A stretch of DNA of 64,000 nt from Pectinophora gossypiella (GCF_024362695.1 NC_065415.1:12813438-12877437), one strand, 5' to 3'. Shown: positions 34,305 through 44,331, counted from the first letter of the stretch. The notes: generated from the letters alone by a model not told the origin. Translations and numbers: made by a program.

Positions 34305-34372
34305 GAGGAGCTCGGTAGGCGCAGCGGTAAACGCGCTCGGTCTGCGATTGTTGAAGTTAAGCAACTTTTGTA
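34305..34372 (+). mobile_element. SINE family A head only (3' truncated)
   Basis: Only the first about 68 bases are present (GAGGAGCTCGGTAGGCGCAG to AAGTTAAGCAACTTT). LINE-driven copies normally lose 5' ends, so loss of the 3' part suggests later deletion. Confidence 0.75.
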
Positions 34373-34791
34373 AACCACCATGGTATAATCTATTAAAAAG
34401 TGTGAATGGTGAAATAGTCTACACTGATCGAGTTGTGCAGTTCAGAGGAACATATTTTTTTATCTTTTTTTCTGTAAAAACGTTGTCATTGTTCGTTCCT
34501 GATTGTAATTATTTTAACAATAGATACCATTTCATTTTTTGTGCGGAAATCCCTTCATCCGTTTCGCCAGTTTTTTTGAAAAATGTGGATCTAATATCGA
34601 CTCTATTTTTTCCTTTTATAAAAGCCTGTGTGACTGACACATGTGTCATTATTTAATTCATAGGACAGAGAAAATAAGGTCTATTTTTCTATGACTTAAT
34701 GAGTTATACAGACTCCAAGGACAATAGCATTTTGGTATGTATAGTGTGCATTGAGCTATATATAGCACGGCCAGGATATGCATTATACAGG

Positions 34792-34997
34792 GTGTCAGTT
34801 ACATCCTAACAAAAACATTGAGGGATGATTCAGGCCATGATTCTGAGTTGATATCAAGTATGGAACGGAAAATATTTAAAAAAGCACTAAAATTTTCATG
34901 AATTTTCCGACATGAAAATCCACTTGATATCAACTCAGAATCATGGTCTGAATCATTCCCCTCAGTATTTGCTACGATGTTACTAAAACCCTGTATT
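34792..34997. mobile_element. Palindromic MITE-P copy, full length
   Basis: ACAGGGTGTCAGTTACATCC to GATGTTACTAAAACCCTGT, between MAPEG-like genes A and B. Confidence 0.78.
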
Positions 34998-35490
34998 GTA
35001 CTAGAGGAAGATTGCTCTTAAGTAAATAAGTACGTAAACTGTAGAAGGTACTTTCCTACTTAGTTTTACAGTTTACCATGCATACCCAACCCTTAAACCC
35101 ATGCAGTCTTCGGGCTATTTGTCCTCAAAATTACGATGTTTTATTCTCATGTTACCTTACTTTGAATTAAGTATTAAAACACAGATTAACCACCCAGTTT
35201 TAAAAGACCTCACTCGTACTCGTCCATCTTGCTTTTTTTGTAATTTTTTTAGTGAAAATTTGCTATGATGTTATTGTCTGTTTTTTGTGTGTGGCGCCCT
35301 TTTATAATAAACTATTTCTATTCTATTCTATTTCGTACATGTAAAGTCATGCTCGTAAATCCTAATGAAGTTAGCAAACCTAGGTTGTAACTCAGCCCCT
35401 TTCGCAACCCTTTATGGTATTTTATGTTAAGACATGGAATAAAGAATAATACACCTACGACCCGCTGCTGTTGAGCCGCTGGGTGCGATT

Positions 35491-35744
35491 GAGGAGCTCG
35501 GTGGCGCAGCGGTAAACGCGCTCAGGCTGCGATTGTTGAGGTTAAGCAACTTTCGCAAAGGCCGGTCTCGAGCTCCTCCGTGCTTCGGAAGGCACGTTAA
35601 GCCGTTGGTCCCGGCTGCATTAGCAGTCGTTAATAACCATCAATTCGCACTGGGCCCGCGTGATGGTTTAAGGCCCGATCTCCCAATCCATCCATAGGGA
35701 AGGCCCGTGCCCCAGCAGTGAGGACGTTAATGGGCTGATGATGA
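35491..35744 (+). mobile_element. SINE family A with internal deletion
   Basis: Full ends, but the block between GGCCGGTC and TCGAGCTCC (about 35 bases with the A run in other copies) is missing. Confidence 0.88.
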
Positions 35745-36427
35745 CATAGCTGCCCACGGCATCGGTGACTCGGGCTGGTCTCATGTAGCTTATGTTTATG
35801 TTGACGTCTTTCGAACCTGTTGCTAATACTAGGTTAAGCTTTCTGTTACTAACATAATATGGACTAGTTTCCGAAACAAATATTTTGAATTTGAATTTGA
35901 ATACTGCGTACAGACCGGTAACTCTCCGCAGCGCTATTCTTCAATTTTAATTTCAAAACTACACACATTTAGACGGCAGTCCAAATTAAGTTATAAATAG
36001 TTCTGTTTGACTTTGACCAATCCCTTATTCGTTTCAACTCGATGACCCTTCCTTTTGAATGACCCTTGCTCTAAAGTCAACAAACCCACCGGCTTCAAAA
36101 GTAAAGTTAAATACCGTTAAAGATTCCGAGTTAGGGATAAGTACACAGAAATCAAGTTTTAGTAAACGAACGCGGCGTGAATAAATATAAGTATACAAGT
36201 TTCTTGAAAAAAAAGGAAAGAAAAAAACTTATCCCTAGTGTTTTCAAAGTAAAATTGAGTAAACGAGAGTTTAGTAATTTTTAGGTCGCAGAATATCAAT
36301 ACGGAATTAAAAGAAGCGATCAAAGGCAAAGAAGAAACAAAAAAAAAGATTAGTTTAAAACAATCGCTGATTAATCAAAGTAGACCTTATTATACAGTCA
36401 TAATTATAAACACAAACTTTTTCAAAG

Positions 36428-36802
36428 TTATAAAGCGTTTCTGTAACTGTAAATCACTGAAGCCCCCATGAAGCTATTGATTGATACAGAAACCAAAAAG
36501 GTGGCTTCGACTAATAGTTTTGGTACCGTTTTGAAGACATATCCAAAGCCGGAGATGAGTCTTGCTATGACGAATATCCGCATTAAATTGATGGCTAAAT
36601 CTGGGTCCGGTCCTGTGGTCAGGTAGAGTCCTGAGATTAGCCAAAACGGCGTCAGATGCTTCATGTCGCTCAAATTAGCTCGGTCCACCTTCTCGGGCCG
36701 CGACATTATGCGAGCTATCGGTATCAACGCTAACAACTTTATCACCAGCAATGCTGCGTAGAAATAGTACGCGTGCAGCAGGGAACCCGTGGAAATTTGC
36801 AT
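36428..36802 (-). CDS. MAPEG / MGST1-like membrane protein B
   Basis: A 124-residue uninterrupted frame with ATG at 36802 and stop TAA. Predicted helices are at about 11-32 (AYYFYAALLVIKLLALIP), 48-64, 68-88 and 98-120, giving the four-helix MAPEG topology expected in the ER or outer mitochondrial membrane. Family signatures are RANLSDMKHLTPFW (41-54), GPDPDLAINLMR (64-75) and AR-x6-GY (Arg81, Tyr88). Canonical MGST1 has an R-R-x-H-x-N-D-L-E-N stretch at the first site. Here the His, Asn and Glu equivalents are Asn43, Ser45 and Lys48, so most glutathione contacts known for MGST1 are changed. The stop lies 343 bases from the start of copy C on the same strand. B and C resemble each other most, including the ends YRNAL and YRNSF. 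The function is inferred from the fold only. Confidence 0.82.
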   Translation of the reverse strand: MQISTGSLLHAYYFYAALLVIKLLALIPIARIMSRPEKVDRANLSDMKHLTPFWLISGLYLTTGPDPDLAINLMRIFVIARLISGFGYVFKTVPKLLVEATFLVSVSINSFMGASVIYSYRNAL

Positions 36803-37145
36803 TTTGCACTGACGGAAATTTGTAGGTCCTTTTAAGTCATTATTTATGATCTGTGGAATAACTTGTTAAACTTGTTCCGGCATTTAGATTCATTTTGGTT
36901 TCGTCGAAACAGATGTATCTTGGTTAGCAAAATCGACAGGCATTTTATGTTCTGGATAATGATTTTGATCTGAGATTGTGACAGAAGACTTTGACAAGTG
37001 TATGCATATTACGCTATTCCTTGATTAATGATAATCTCTATGGTAGTTACTGTAAACTTCGAAATGAGTATCACATTGCCACATATATTTCACAGAACGG
37101 CTTCTCTTACAAGACCAAATTAGACATAAATTTTCCTTTATCGGA

Positions 37146-37508
37146 TTAAAAACTATTTCTATAGGCGTATATAACTGCTGCTCCCATGTAGCTGTTGATT
37201 GCGACTGTTACGAAAAATGCTGTTTCTAACAAGGATCTTGGGACATTACAGAAGATGTATCCTAGGGCCGCGACCAATCTGGCGGCGACAAATGCTCTCA
37301 TCAAATTCACAGCTAGTTCGGGGTCAGGCGCAGTGCTTACATATAATCCCGCCGCTAACCAAAACGGCGTCAAATGTTTCAAGTCACTTACTTTAGCTCG
37401 GTTTGCCTTATCCTTGTTCTTAACAATGCTGGAAAGCGGAATAAGAGCGATCAGTTTCACCACTAGCACGGCTGAATAGAAATAATAAGAATGCAACGGA
37501 CAATACAT
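37146..37508 (-). CDS. MAPEG / MGST1-like membrane protein C
   Basis: A 120-residue uninterrupted frame, ATG at 37508 and stop TAA. It is the shortest copy, starting MYCPLHSYYFY directly before helix 1. It shows NRAKVSDLKHLTPFW (36-50), APDPELAVNLMR (60-71), AR-x6-GY (Arg77, Tyr84) and a fourth helix at about 95-116. Like copies B, D and E it has Lys (residue 44) where MGST1 has the glutathione-contacting Glu81. The loop between helices 1 and 2 is about 25 residues shorter than in MGST1, which accounts for 120 rather than about 150 residues. It is the closest relative of copy B, its downstream neighbour, and probably arose with it by a recent tandem duplication. No obvious AATAAA was seen close after the stop. 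The plus-strand open frames opposite it are shadows. Confidence 0.83.
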   Translation of the reverse strand: MYCPLHSYYFYSAVLVVKLIALIPLSSIVKNKDKANRAKVSDLKHLTPFWLAAGLYVSTAPDPELAVNLMRAFVAARLVAALGYIFCNVPRSLLETAFFVTVAINSYMGAAVIYAYRNSF

Positions 37509-37674
37509 TTTACGAAGAATTTAGACTACTGTGCTATATTTTTTTGTATTATTTTTCATATTTGGTGTTATTTTGGTACCATTGTAAATGCCAGACATAC
37601 CAGACGTCAATAACAGACAGATCGATGTTTTTCGAAGTTGCACTTGCACGCAAAGGATTTGAGCTATTTATAAG

Positions 37675-37800
37675 AGTTTAAACCACGGAATAGAATAAAG
37701 AGGTTAGAAAGGCCAAGTGAGCGCGCTATACAAGTATGAGCAAATTGTTCATTCTTCAACTTTGCTCTCCACTCGTCCACAAACTTTACGACGTACGGAG
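37675..37800 (-). repeat. Dispersed repeat, copy 2
   Basis: Minus-strand relative of 24015-24122, just upstream of MAPEG-like gene C. The 70-codon minus-strand frame across it is probably incidental. Confidence 0.6.
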
Positions 37801-38338
37801 TTCTGCGATAGTATATCGAAAGGTCGTCTTGTGCATTATAACCTGCAGGGCAAAAAACTAAAGTATCGACTATCATGCACGGAAATCCCTTCTAATCACA
37901 GGAAAGCTAAAAACCTTAGTGTGATATGTATTTATCAAAAAAAAAAATAACTTACGAAAAGTACTTAATAATAAAATTGCAGCCTATCACATAAAATATA
38001 CGCTACCGGGAAAGTGGCTATGGAATTTGAGAAGCAGTAGAGATATCCTAGTAATCTGTTTGCAGGAGTAGTAGTAAAAGAGAGTGGGGTTGAACCAGCA
38101 AGAGCGGTTTAAAGTATGTAAAACTAAAACTAATGAAATTTGTCGTTTAAAAGTAAACCTGCGGCAGAAGCCTCCATATCTCAGCCTCATACATTTTCTG
38201 AAGTTCTTGTTATTTTATAAAATACGGAATAGGCATAGTTTCGAAATATACTGCAGAAAAAAATATTCCTTAAATAAGTAGTTATACTCATTTAAAGTTG
38301 CTTAAAAACAGATTATTTATTTGAGCATCAGAACTTCA

Positions 38339-38679
38339 TACATATAAACATAAACTGCCTATATACGTCCCACTGCTGGGCACAGGCCTCCCCTCAATCA
38401 ACCGGAGGGGGTATGGAGCATACTCCACCACGCTGCTCCAGTGCGGGTTGGTGGAGGTGTTTTTACGGCCAATAGCCGGGACCAACGGCTTAACGTGCCC
38501 TCCGAAACACGGAATCATCTTACTTTTTCGGACAATCAGGTGACTCAAGCCTGAAAAGTCCTTACCAAACAAAGGACAGTCTCACACAGTGATTTCGACA
38601 ATGTCCCCATCGGGAATCGAACCCGGACCTCCAGATCGTGAGCGTAACGCTCTAACCACTAGACCACGGAGGCTGTTAT
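38339..38679 (-). mobile_element. SINE family B2, full length, with 13-bp target duplication
   Basis: Complete copy between MAPEG-like genes C and D. CATCAGAACTTCA flanks it exactly at 38326-38338 and 38680-38692. Confidence 0.9.
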
Positions 38680-38986
38680 CATCAGAACTTCAGAACGTGG
38701 ATAACATTTAGTTCAAAATTTATTATGACACTAGTGTATTAACGCAAGATTATCTTTATCAACATTTACTTTCTAATTATGTAAACCAAATTAATGCTAA
38801 TAGAAATGCTAATGAGCGTTGTGATGTTGTTTTCGTCTAAAAATGTTTAATAAAGTTTGATTTTTGCTGTTGTAAGCTAAAATGTCACCCTTGAGTGAAA
38901 TATTGAACAATATTAATTTTGAGTACTTAGTTATATTTAATAACTTAATCTTGGGTACTAAAATAAATAATTTATCAAAATACAGT

Positions 38987-38992
38987 TTTATT
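38987..38992 (-). terminator. Candidate poly(A) signal of MAPEG-like gene D
   Basis: AATAAA on the minus strand, about 120 bases downstream of the D stop codon. It is at a reasonable distance for a short 3' UTR but not confirmed. Confidence 0.45.
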
Positions 38993-39112
38993 TTTCTTAC
39001 AAAGGTAGTTTGACTTTGATAAAAAACATTACTTAGTAGAAATTTAGGAGTTCATGTTTTCCAAATTGAAGAACCAAAGCTGGTCATGAAAACCTCTTAT
39101 GATTTTAAATAA

Positions 39113-39499
39113 CTACCAAGCAGTTTTGTAACGGTGAAGAACAGTAGCGCCCATGAAGAAACTGATGGAGAAGGAAACAGCGAAGGCTCCGTCGATGGCA
39201 CACTGTGGGATCCTGGTGATGTATCCCAGAGACGTAATGATTCTTGCGGCGACAAACGTGCGCATTAGGTTCATGGCTACATCAATGTTAGGAGACGTGG
39301 TCACGTACAGACCAGCAAGTAGCCAGAACGGGGTTAAGTGCCTCAGGTCCGTCAAACGAGCTTGTTTCAACTGCTCCACGCTACACATGCAATGCCCCAA
39401 CGGAATGAGACCCAGAAGTTGCACAGCCAGTATGGATGAGTAGAAGTAATAGCTGTTCATTAGGTTGCCGCCGCCGCCGCCACCCTTCTTTGACCCCAT
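39113..39499 (-). CDS. MAPEG / MGST1-like membrane protein D
   Basis: A 128-residue uninterrupted frame ending in TAG. The open frame extends three codons upstream to a TTG at 39508, but the first ATG is at 39499. It gives MGSKKGG, matching the MGSAKKG start of copy E, so I choose that start. A six-glycine run (residues 6-11), coded by a CCG-type triplet repeat on the plus strand, precedes helix 1 (17-35). Further landmarks are LGHCMCSVE (34-42), LTDLRHLTPFWLLAGLYVTT (49-68), NLMR (77-80), AR-x6-GY (Arg86, Tyr93) and helix 4 (about 104-122). Arg53 replaces the MGST1 Glu81. A TATA-like AATATAAA in gene orientation sits about 70 bases upstream (39567-39574), and an AATAAA lies about 120 bases after the stop (38987-38992). 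Closest relative: copy E. Confidence 0.84.
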   Translation of the reverse strand: MGSKKGGGGGGNLMNSYYFYSSILAVQLLGLIPLGHCMCSVEQLKQARLTDLRHLTPFWLLAGLYVTTSPNIDVAMNLMRTFVAARIITSLGYITRIPQCAIDGAFAVSFSISFFMGATVLHRYKTAW

Positions 39500-39566
39500 T
39501 TTGTACAAAATTGCACGATGTTTTTTTTTAGACTTTTGAACTTGTTAAGGGCACTTGATAATTTTG

Positions 39567-39574
39567 TTTATATT
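39567..39574 (-). promoter_or_regulatory. TATA-like box upstream of MAPEG-like gene D
   Basis: AATATAAA in gene orientation about 70 bases before the chosen ATG, which would leave a 5' UTR of roughly 40 bases. The sequence is AT-rich, so chance is a real alternative. Confidence 0.3.
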
Positions 39575-39767
39575 GATTTTTAACGGCTGTTTGAAAATAT
39601 TTTGATTTTGAAGTTTGATATTTTTTTTTTGCTATTTTTTTATTATGTCATTGATTGGTAAAGGATTATCATTTTACAAATTACTCTATGGTCTAAGGTT
39701 TACGAAGTCGTGTAACTTCTTGTGGTGTCTTTTATTATTTCGGCTACTTTCCTAGGTCAAAGATAAA

Positions 39768-39911
39768 TTATGAAATTCTGATTACTAAATATAGACAGCT
39801 AAAGGTGACAACAATGTTTTCTTTTTTCTATTTAAGTAACTTAATTATGAATTTTAATAAAGGAAAATATAATATGTGCGATATTTTGTCATGTTTTTCT
39901 ATGACGTCACA
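39768..39911 (+). repeat. Direct repeat with CRE-like end, copy 2
   Basis: Same layout as 29450-29592, ending in the perfect palindrome TGACGTCA at about 39901. It lies between MAPEG-like genes D and E. Confidence 0.65.
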
Positions 39912-40466
39912 GGCTGCTTATTCATACAAACATAGTAATTTCGTGTTTGTCGTTTAGTTAAAAGTAACTGATTTGAACAGTTGGAAACTATCCTATTTCC
40001 GTTGTTCCACAAGGGCGCATGATGCGCTATTTATAATTTCTTTACAATAATATTGTTTCTAGAAGGTAAAAAGCAAGCGTATAGTGGTGTAAATAATACC
40101 ATTTAACTCATTTAGAATTAACAAAACTTGGATCTAGGATTGGATTTTTTTGTTTGCAATCTTTTGCCGATTTGCATAATTATTTGGCTTTGGCCATTAT
40201 AGGCTTCAATCATCCAAGATAAGCCTTGTTCTCAGAAAAGGGACGCATAATGTATACAGTGGAAACTCCAAAAATAAGCGACCACTATAGAAAGGGGAAA
40301 ATAATAAGTAACTACCGATCTTAGTATCTGAGGTTTCTATAGTCCCGATGTACTAGGTATCACATCCCGAAAAGACGAAACTCGCAAGTCTAAAATCTTA
40401 CAATTGAAACACAGAAATGATTTGTTCCGTTTCTATTGAGCCTATAATCATAACGCACCTGCATAC

Positions 40467-40472
40467 TTTATT
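40467..40472 (-). terminator. Candidate poly(A) signal of MAPEG-like gene E
   Basis: AATAAA on the minus strand about 60 bases after the E stop codon, which would make a very short 3' UTR. Confidence 0.45.
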
Positions 40473-40530
40473 TCACAACCGTGTCACACTTTAATAAAGT
40501 TCTGTGTATAACTTTGTGAATGAAAAACTT

Positions 40531-40911
40531 TCAGATTGCGTTACTGTATTTCCAGACGACTGCTGCGCCCATGAAGCTGGTGATCGTGAAGGAGACGAAG
40601 AAGGCTCCTTCTGTGGCGCATTTGGGGATATCACAGATATAGCCAAGAGCGGAGACAAATCGGGCGACGGCAAAGGCACGCATCAGGTTAATAGCCAAGT
40701 TGGGGTCAGGGGAAGTAGTCACAAACAGTCCAGCGAGCAGCCAAAACGGTGTCAGATGCTTCAAGTCACTCATATTTGCCTTCTGGAACTTCTCAACACT
40801 GCACATACAGTGTCCTAATGGCAGAAGCGACAGCAACTTTACAGCCAATAGCGCTGCATAGAAGTAATACGTGTGATAAAGATTAGGTGCACCTTTCTTT
40901 GCCGACCCCAT
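40531..40911 (-). CDS. MAPEG / MGST1-like membrane protein E
   Basis: A 126-residue uninterrupted frame, ATG at 40911 and stop TGA, first in transcription order of the five-gene array. Helix 1 is about residues 12-32, the second 50-66, the third 71-92 and the fourth 102-121. Landmarks are LGHCMCSVE (32-40), KANMSDLKHLTPFW (44-57), SPDPNLAINLMR (67-78), AR-x6-GY (Arg84, Tyr91) and GAFFVSFTITSFMGA. Against MGST1 the pattern SPDPxxAxxxMRxFxxAR and the Tyr are kept. The equivalents of Arg73, Arg74, His76, Asn78 and Glu81 are Gln43, Lys44, Asn46, Ser48 and Lys51. AATAAA in gene orientation follows about 60 bases after the stop (40467-40472). The ATG context and leader resemble those of copy D (GTACAAAA before ATGGGGTC). 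Alternative: a MAPEG-fold protein with a non-enzymatic role. Confidence 0.86.
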   Translation of the reverse strand: MGSAKKGAPNLYHTYYFYAALLAVKLLSLLPLGHCMCSVEKFQKANMSDLKHLTPFWLLAGLFVTTSPDPNLAINLMRAFAVARFVSALGYICDIPKCATEGAFFVSFTITSFMGAAVVWKYSNAI

Positions 40912-41529
40912 TTTTTTGTACTAGAATTTTGTAAATATTATTTTTGACTATATTTTTGCTTTTTGAAACATGATAAATATGTCTTGTCAGAAGACAAGCG
41001 TTATGTCTGCTACCAAAGAGAATATTACTCTGTTGCTAAGAACCTCTAACACCGACCAAGTCTGTTTCATGTCTATGAAAAGTTTAAATGTTAAAAAGGT
41101 TTGAAATTTTAATAATATCTGCTCAATAGGTAACGTACCGATGTAACGTACATTATTATTTTTGGATCACATTCTATATCAATGTTTTTTAAAGTATTCG
41201 TTTTACAACCTACCAAAAGACAATGTGATTTAAAAGGTATTACACATTGACATCCTATTTTTGAGGACTCTCATGCAAAAACTACTGAAACTACACAATA
41301 ATACAAACTACACAATAATACAGTATAACACCAGAATAACAAATAAGGAATAATTTATAATTATACATTGCGACATGACTCCCATTCATTTTTATTGTTT
41401 TAAGTTAGTTAAAACTAGTTAGATCGATAAACCTCCCAAGTATAATAGTTAGACCTATTCATTGTCAGAGACACTTTTTAATTTTTGGTTTTTAATCATG
41501 ATACCAAACTGAAACTATGTAATTACATT

Positions 41530-41650
41530 GGTCATCACTAATTTAAGAGCTACGGTCTCGTCGGTTTAATAGCATTCTCCATGCTACTTTTTAGGCAAAA
41601 ATAAGGCAGTGGTTTCCCTCTTGAATTCCGCCCCGAAATACTCAGTCTAA
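41530..41650 (-). mobile_element. LINE 3' tail fragment (WKMLHRQER type)
   Basis: Minus-strand relative of the 590-898 tail. SINE copy A5 was inserted next to its inner end. Confidence 0.5.
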
Positions 41651-41657
41651 CATAGGT

Positions 41658-41953
41658 CCATCATCATCATCAGGACATTAACGTCGCCACTGCTGGGGCA
41701 CGGGCCTTCCCTATGGATGGATAGGGAGAACGGGCCTTAAACCATCACGCGGGCCTAGTGTGGATTGATGGTTATTAACGACTGCTAATGCAGCCCGGAC
41801 CAACGGCTTAACGTGCCTTCCGAAGCATGGAGAAGTTCGAGATGAAAACTTATTTTTTTGTGGTCACCTATCCTATGACCGGCCTTTGCGAAAGTTGCTT
41901 AACTCCAACAATCGCAGACCGAGCGCGTTTACCGCTGCGCCACCGAGCTCCTC
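41658..41953 (-). mobile_element. SINE family A, full length, with target duplication
   Basis: Complete minus-strand copy flanked by AACATAGGT at 41649-41657 and 41954-41962. It inserted beside an older LINE tail. Confidence 0.9.
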
Positions 41954-42065
41954 AACATAGGTACTTATAACTAATTTAAAGTACCAACACAGTGGGATGG
42001 AATTTCACATAAAAGGAAAATAATAAGGTTTTTGATGAAGCGAAAGTGGTGTGTCAGGATCGTAG

Positions 42066-42090
42066 TAGATAGATAGATAGATAGATAGAA
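42066..42090 (+). repeat. (GATA)n microsatellite
   Basis: Six GATA-type units followed by TTTATTTAGGTTTAAGACGT, a retroelement-like tail. Confidence 0.9.
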
Positions 42091-42965
42091 TCTTTATTTA
42101 GGTTTAAGACGTTACATAAATTTCTTAATATTAAAATTTGAACATATATGAAATGTAAGACTAATGTAATGTAAGTGGAATGCCGTGGGCTCTGCCTACC
42201 CCAACAGGAAATAGGCGTGATCTCATGTACGTATATGTATGTGTGTAGAAAATAATAAGTTTCATAATGGTGCATATTCTGGCAGATGCAGAATTATTTT
42301 ATATTTTTTTGGATTTTGAAACTAACTTTAAGTATTTCTTTATTAGACTATTTTTAAAGCAGTCAATAAGTTCTCGGTATCAGTATTTTACGGCAAACAG
42401 ACGCGGTTTATAACCTATGCTAAAGTATAGTTTACGATTTATTCGATATAATTTCCTTCGAAGAGGGTGCTTTCGATGGAATACCCTTCTTCAGACTATA
42501 AAGTCGAAGTGGCAATAGCTTTAAGATTCTTTGAGAAGTTTGAACTTTTCCACTAATATAAGGTATATTAGGTACTTATATTATACGCTAATGATTTATT
42601 GAATTCCAAAATTTTATTAACGGGCATAAAACGTTTACGATTATGCGTTTTTTTATAATTAAAAAATAACAATAAGTACATAATAAAAACACGAAGATTC
42701 AGTTCTTAACGACCGTTTCATGTCTACGAACTTTTTAAAACAAAGATAGCCTACATATTCGCCTGAACGGACCAAAGGTCGGCCTTTATTGTTAGAAGGC
42801 ATTGTTTTAAACCGGCTAGCCAACCACAAGTGTATCTCAAACGCCGAACAATATCTTTTTAAAGCTATTTGACTCGTAGAGACTTTACAAAGTCGCTATT
42901 TTTATACCGTGTTACGATACTCACTTTGACATTTTATACTTACACAAGATCAAGATTCTATTTTG

Positions 42966-43072
42966 AGATGTTAAGTTTCGGAGGTATATGTTTTTCCTTC
43001 GCGGGTTGGGGGGGTCAGACAGGCAGTCGCTTCTATAAAAACCGGACCTGTCCAATCTTTCGGGTATCGTTA
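42966..43072 (+). mobile_element. SINE family C tail fragment
   Basis: TTTCGGAGGTATATG, CCTTCGCGGGTTGG and GACAGGCAGTCGCTTCTAT, ending soon after. A family J LINE fragment starts at 43098. Confidence 0.65.
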
Positions 43073-43097
43073 GTGAGATAGATAGTTTAATTGCACC

Positions 43098-43178
43098 GGG
43101 TGAGAGCCTTCAGCGCTTCCCATTTGTCCGGACAAGTAGTTAATGCCATCTGCGGCAAATCTACAATAAGTCACGTAA
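43098..43178 (+). mobile_element. Family J LINE 3' end fragment
   Basis: About 80 bases match the last part of the family J 3' UTR, from GGGTGAGAGCCTTCAGCGC to CAATAAGTCACG, ending in an A run. Confidence 0.75.
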
Positions 43179-43985
43179 AAAAAAATAGTTTAATTGTGGT
43201 TTAATTCATAAGTCAAGACTTCCGAGACCTTGTATAATAGTGTCTGTAATAAGATACGAATCGTTTTTATTAACGGAAGGAAAGTTATGCTAACTGAGTA
43301 TTAAGAGAAAAACTTTTCGGATTGGATTTTTAAGCGCATTTCTAAAATAAATCTTGAAAGGGCTTCATATTATCCGTTCAGAAAAGTTTGTTAAAGTAAT
43401 CAGATCGCCGAACGTATTTTACCTTGCGAGGTGTTTTAAAGGCTTTCTAGAGGATTTAACATTTCAAAGTTGGATAAATTAGTTGTATTGTATTAGGAAT
43501 TAGAACATAAAGTATAATCAGAAACCATTTTCAGGCACTTATTTCAAAGAATAGAACAGAATAGAAATGTTTTATTGCGACCATGTGTTCGTACAAGAAA
43601 ATGAACTGTCAACTTATAATAATATTAAATTAACAATTCTAACATTTATTTGACATTATCGTCTCTTGGGATTCGTGATTCAGATGAATGATTGTTTTTG
43701 TAATTATGTATTACGACAGTTGCATAAAAAATACTGTCTAAAAATATGTTTGTTTCATGAATAACATTTCCAGTTTCATTCGAGATTTTTCCCAACGACA
43801 TCCGTAATCATATTTTCTTTCATCAAGTAGATATTAATATTTTTATTCATACATTCATACGTATAATAATATAAACTCGGGATCATAATACCCAATGGGG
43901 TTGCAGAGCCACAAGTAATCGGTGCCCTTACAGGGTGTCACGTGTTTGTACATATTTACTCATAAGAACTGTAATACCATGAGAC

Positions 43986-44242
43986 ATCCCCCCCCACTGC
44001 TGGGGCACGGGCCTTCCCTATGGATGGATAGGGAGATCGGGCCTTAAACCACCACGCGGGCCCAGTGCGGATTGATGGTTATTAACGACCACCAACGGCT
44101 TAACGTGTCTTCCGAAGCACGGAGGAGCTCGAGATGAAAACTTTTTTTGTGGTCACCCATCCTATGACCGGCCTTTGCGAAAGTTGCTTAACTTCAACAA
44201 TCGAAGACCGAGCGCGTTTACCGCAGCGCCACCGAGCTCCTC
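43986..44242 (-). mobile_element. SINE family A, part of a U6-SINE chimera
   Basis: Minus-strand SINE lacking the last bases and part of the GCATTAGCAGTCG block. Its 5' end (GAGGAGCTC) is fused without spacer to the oligo-T end of a U6 snRNA copy (44243-44335). Confidence 0.85.
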
Positions 44243-44291
44243 AAAAAAATGTGGAAGGCTTCACGATTTTGTGTCATCCTTGCGCAGGGCC

Positions 44292-44331
<40 letters not shown>

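Larger units (their letters stand above)
41000..43980. other. Intergenic DNA beyond the MAPEG-like array
   Basis: Outside the listed LINE, SINE and GATA repeats I see no gene. It is the upstream side of gene E, so it could hold regulatory sequence, but I recognise none. Confidence 0.4.

Noticed and set aside
34252..34656. 134-codon plus-strand frame
   Set aside because: It runs through a SINE head and T-rich sequence, with no domain and a non-ATG-like start context.
37195..37479. Plus-strand frames of 65 and 94 codons opposite MAPEG-like gene C
   Set aside because: Mirror frames of a well-supported minus-strand gene; no domain and no relation to the other antisense frames.
39153..39443. 96-codon plus-strand frame opposite gene D
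   Set aside because: Antisense shadow of gene D.
39500..39508. Upstream start of gene D adding three residues
   Set aside because: The upstream codon is TTG, not ATG, and the MGS-KKG start matches copy E.
40504..40818. 104-codon plus-strand frame opposite gene E
   Set aside because: Antisense shadow; the minus-strand frame carries the conserved family motifs.
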